Source of the DNA: Lachnospiraceae bacterium
GTDB taxonomy: Bacteria; Bacillota; Clostridia; Lachnospirales; Lachnospiraceae
Reading direction: 5' to 3'
DNA length: 7,738 nt
Assembly (NCBI GenBank): GCA_003535955.1
Contig: DPZM01000121.1
Location: 1,277-9,014, forward strand
The notes under the pieces were generated by a model. The model had not been told where the DNA came from, searched no databases, and saw nothing but the letters and a program-made list of their open reading frames with translations. Of the stretch, positions 6,067-7,738 are shown piece after piece (position 1 is the first letter of the stretch; each line of letters begins with the position of its first letter). A program made the position numbers and the translations under genes.

Positions 6067-7725
6067 ATGGATAAGGAAAAAGTCATAGTCATTGACTTCG
6101 GAGGCCAGTATAACCAGCTTGTGGCAAGACGTGTCCGTGAATGCAATGTATACTGTGAAATATACTCATATAAGATCCCGCTTGAAAAGATAAGGGAGAT
6201 GAAACCAAAGGGGATCATCCTGACCGGAGGGCCTAACAGTGTGTATGAAGAGGGAGCACCGGCAGCCGGAAGAGAATTGTTTGAGATCGGTGTTCCGATT
6301 TTGGGACTCTGTTACGGTGCCCAGCTTATGAACCATGTACTCGGTGGAGAAGTGAAAAGGGCAGATGCGAGGGAATATGGTAAAACTAGGACTCTGATAA
6401 ATTCGGAATCCAGGCTTTTTGAAGGTGTGGGAGCGGCACTTGATCCCAGGGAAAGCTTCTCAGATGTGTTAAGTAATCAGGAGAGGTTAAACAAAAGCTT
6501 TGATGAAGCCAAGACACTGGTGACGCAGGTCTGGATGAGTCATTTTGATTATATCTCAAAAACGGCTCCCGGATTTAAAACTGTTGCATATACGGCCAAT
6601 TGTCCGGTGGCGGCAGCTGAGGATGAGGAAAAGAAGCTATATGCCATTCAGTTCCATCCCGAGGTACTTCATACGCCCGAAGGAACGAAGATCCTGTATA
6701 ATTTTGTAAGAAGGATCTGCGGATGCAGGGGTGATTGGCGAATGGATGCATTTGTTGAAAATGCGATAAGAACAGTCCGCACTCAGGTCGGGGACGGTAA
6801 GGTTCTGCTTGCACTGTCCGGAGGCGTTGACTCTTCCGTACTTGCGGCTCTTCTGTCAAAGGCCATAGGAAATCAGCTTACATGTGTATTTGTTGATCAT
6901 GGACTTCTCAGGAAGAATGAGGGTGATGATGTTGAGAAGATATTCGGCGAAAGCGGCCGGTTTGATCTTAACTTTGTAAGGGTTAATGCACAGGAGAGAT
7001 ATTATAAGAAGCTTGAAGGAGTCAGTGAGCCCGAGAATAAAAGGAAGATCATAGGCGAGGAGTTCATAAGGGTATTTGAAGAAGAAGCGGAGAAGATAGG
7101 CAGGGTTGATTTTCTGGCCCAGGGTACCATTTATCCCGATGTTGTGGAGAGCGGTCTTGGCGGTGAGTCAGCGGTCATAAAATCCCATCACAATGTTGGT
7201 GGTCTCCCGGATCATGTTGATTTTAAGGAAATAATAGAACCGCTTCGAGATCTCTTTAAGGATGAAGTCAGAAAGGTTGGAATCGAACTGGGACTTCCGA
7301 AGAAGCTTGTGTTCAGGCAGCCCTTCCCGGGTCCGGGGCTGGGAGTAAGGATAGTAGGTGAAGTGTCGGCCGAAAAAGTCAGGATAGTCCAGGAGTCGGA
7401 TGCGATTTACAGGGATGAAGTAGACAGGGCGGTAGAGGATTACATTAAGGAAAAGGGCCAGGAGCCTGACTGGAAGCCGGACCAGTATTTCGCTGCTCTT
7501 ACCGATATGAGGAGTGTCGGCGTAATGGGCGATGAGCGCACATATGATTACGCAGTGGCGCTCAGGGCCGTAAATACCATAGATTTCATGACTGCGGAAG
7601 CATCAAACATTCCTTTTGAGGTGCTGCAAAGGGTCATGAGCAGGATCATCAACGAAGTCAGGGGTGTGAACAGGGTATTCTATGACCTGACGAGTAAACC
7701 ACCCGGGACGATAGAGCTGGAATAA
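6067..7725 (+). CDS. guaA: GMP synthetase, glutamine-hydrolysing
   Basis: This cytoplasmic enzyme converts XMP to GMP using ATP and ammonia released from glutamine, the last step of guanine nucleotide synthesis. Counted from the ATG (552 residues), the class I amidotransferase domain is about 5-218, with Cys82 (GLCYGAQ) and His197/Glu199 (FHPEV) as the catalytic triad. The ATP pyrophosphatase domain follows, with the PP-loop SGGVDS (251-256), QGTIYPDVVESG (352-363) and IKSHHNVGG (371-379). The C-terminal dimerisation domain includes RQPFPGPGLG (417-426) and ends KPPGTIELE. Family members are usually about 510-525 residues. The surplus comes mainly from an insertion at about 122-152, between RLFEG and VWMSH. 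The loop normally reading WMSHGD is WMSHFD here. All catalytic motifs are intact, so I expect activity. No gene is visible in the last 13 bases. Confidence 0.97.
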   Translation: MDKEKVIVIDFGGQYNQLVARRVRECNVYCEIYSYKIPLEKIREMKPKGIILTGGPNSVYEEGAPAAGRELFEIGVPILGLCYGAQLMNHVLGGEVKRADAREYGKTRTLINSESRLFEGVGAALDPRESFSDVLSNQERLNKSFDEAKTLVTQVWMSHFDYISKTAPGFKTVAYTANCPVAAAEDEEKKLYAIQFHPEVLHTPEGTKILYNFVRRICGCRGDWRMDAFVENAIRTVRTQVGDGKVLLALSGGVDSSVLAALLSKAIGNQLTCVFVDHGLLRKNEGDDVEKIFGESGRFDLNFVRVNAQERYYKKLEGVSEPENKRKIIGEEFIRVFEEEAEKIGRVDFLAQGTIYPDVVESGLGGESAVIKSHHNVGGLPDHVDFKEIIEPLRDLFKDEVRKVGIELGLPKKLVFRQPFPGPGLGVRIVGEVSAEKVRIVQESDAIYRDEVDRAVEDYIKEKGQEPDWKPDQYFAALTDMRSVGVMGDERTYDYAVALRAVNTIDFMTAEASNIPFEVLQRVMSRIINEVRGVNRVFYDLTSKPPGTIELE

Positions 7726-7738
7726 TACCCAGCGGCTT

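Overview
The window looks like chromosomal DNA from a low-to-medium GC anaerobic Firmicute, most likely a Lachnospiraceae-type clostridium. I infer this from the heavy use of AGG/AGA arginine and ATA isoleucine codons, strong purine-rich Shine-Dalgarno sites, a PcsB/CwlO-type NlpC/P60 hydrolase, and a TrkA/TrkH potassium pair. The genus is not determinable from this sequence. All five complete genes are intact. I see no mobile element, CRISPR array, rRNA or tRNA.

Layout, left to right: (1) the last 31 codons of an unidentified gene, possibly trigger factor (1-96, +). (2) asnS, asparaginyl-tRNA synthetase (129-1520, +), only 32 bp downstream and with no visible promoter of its own. (3) A 113-bp intergenic region carrying a perfect match to the two-half-site WalR/YycF operator, embedded in a 10-bp inverted repeat. 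(4) A secreted coiled-coil NlpC/P60 cell-wall hydrolase (1634-2980, +). (5) A compact bidirectional terminator (2986-3020) between convergent genes. (6) On the minus strand, the trkA-trkH operon (trkA 4508-5896, trkH 3019-4488). (7) A divergent promoter region of about 170 bp. (8) guaA, GMP synthetase (6067-7725, +), with a clear sigma-A promoter.

Functionally these are mostly housekeeping genes: translation (AsnS), cell-wall remodelling (NlpC/P60), potassium uptake (TrkH as channel-like membrane subunit, TrkA as nucleotide-sensing cytoplasmic ring) and purine synthesis (GuaA). I found no clear novel system. The points most worth a second look are the WalR-type operator before the hydrolase gene, a roughly 30-residue insertion in the GuaA amidotransferase domain, and a short near-duplicate repeat spanning the trkA/trkH junction.
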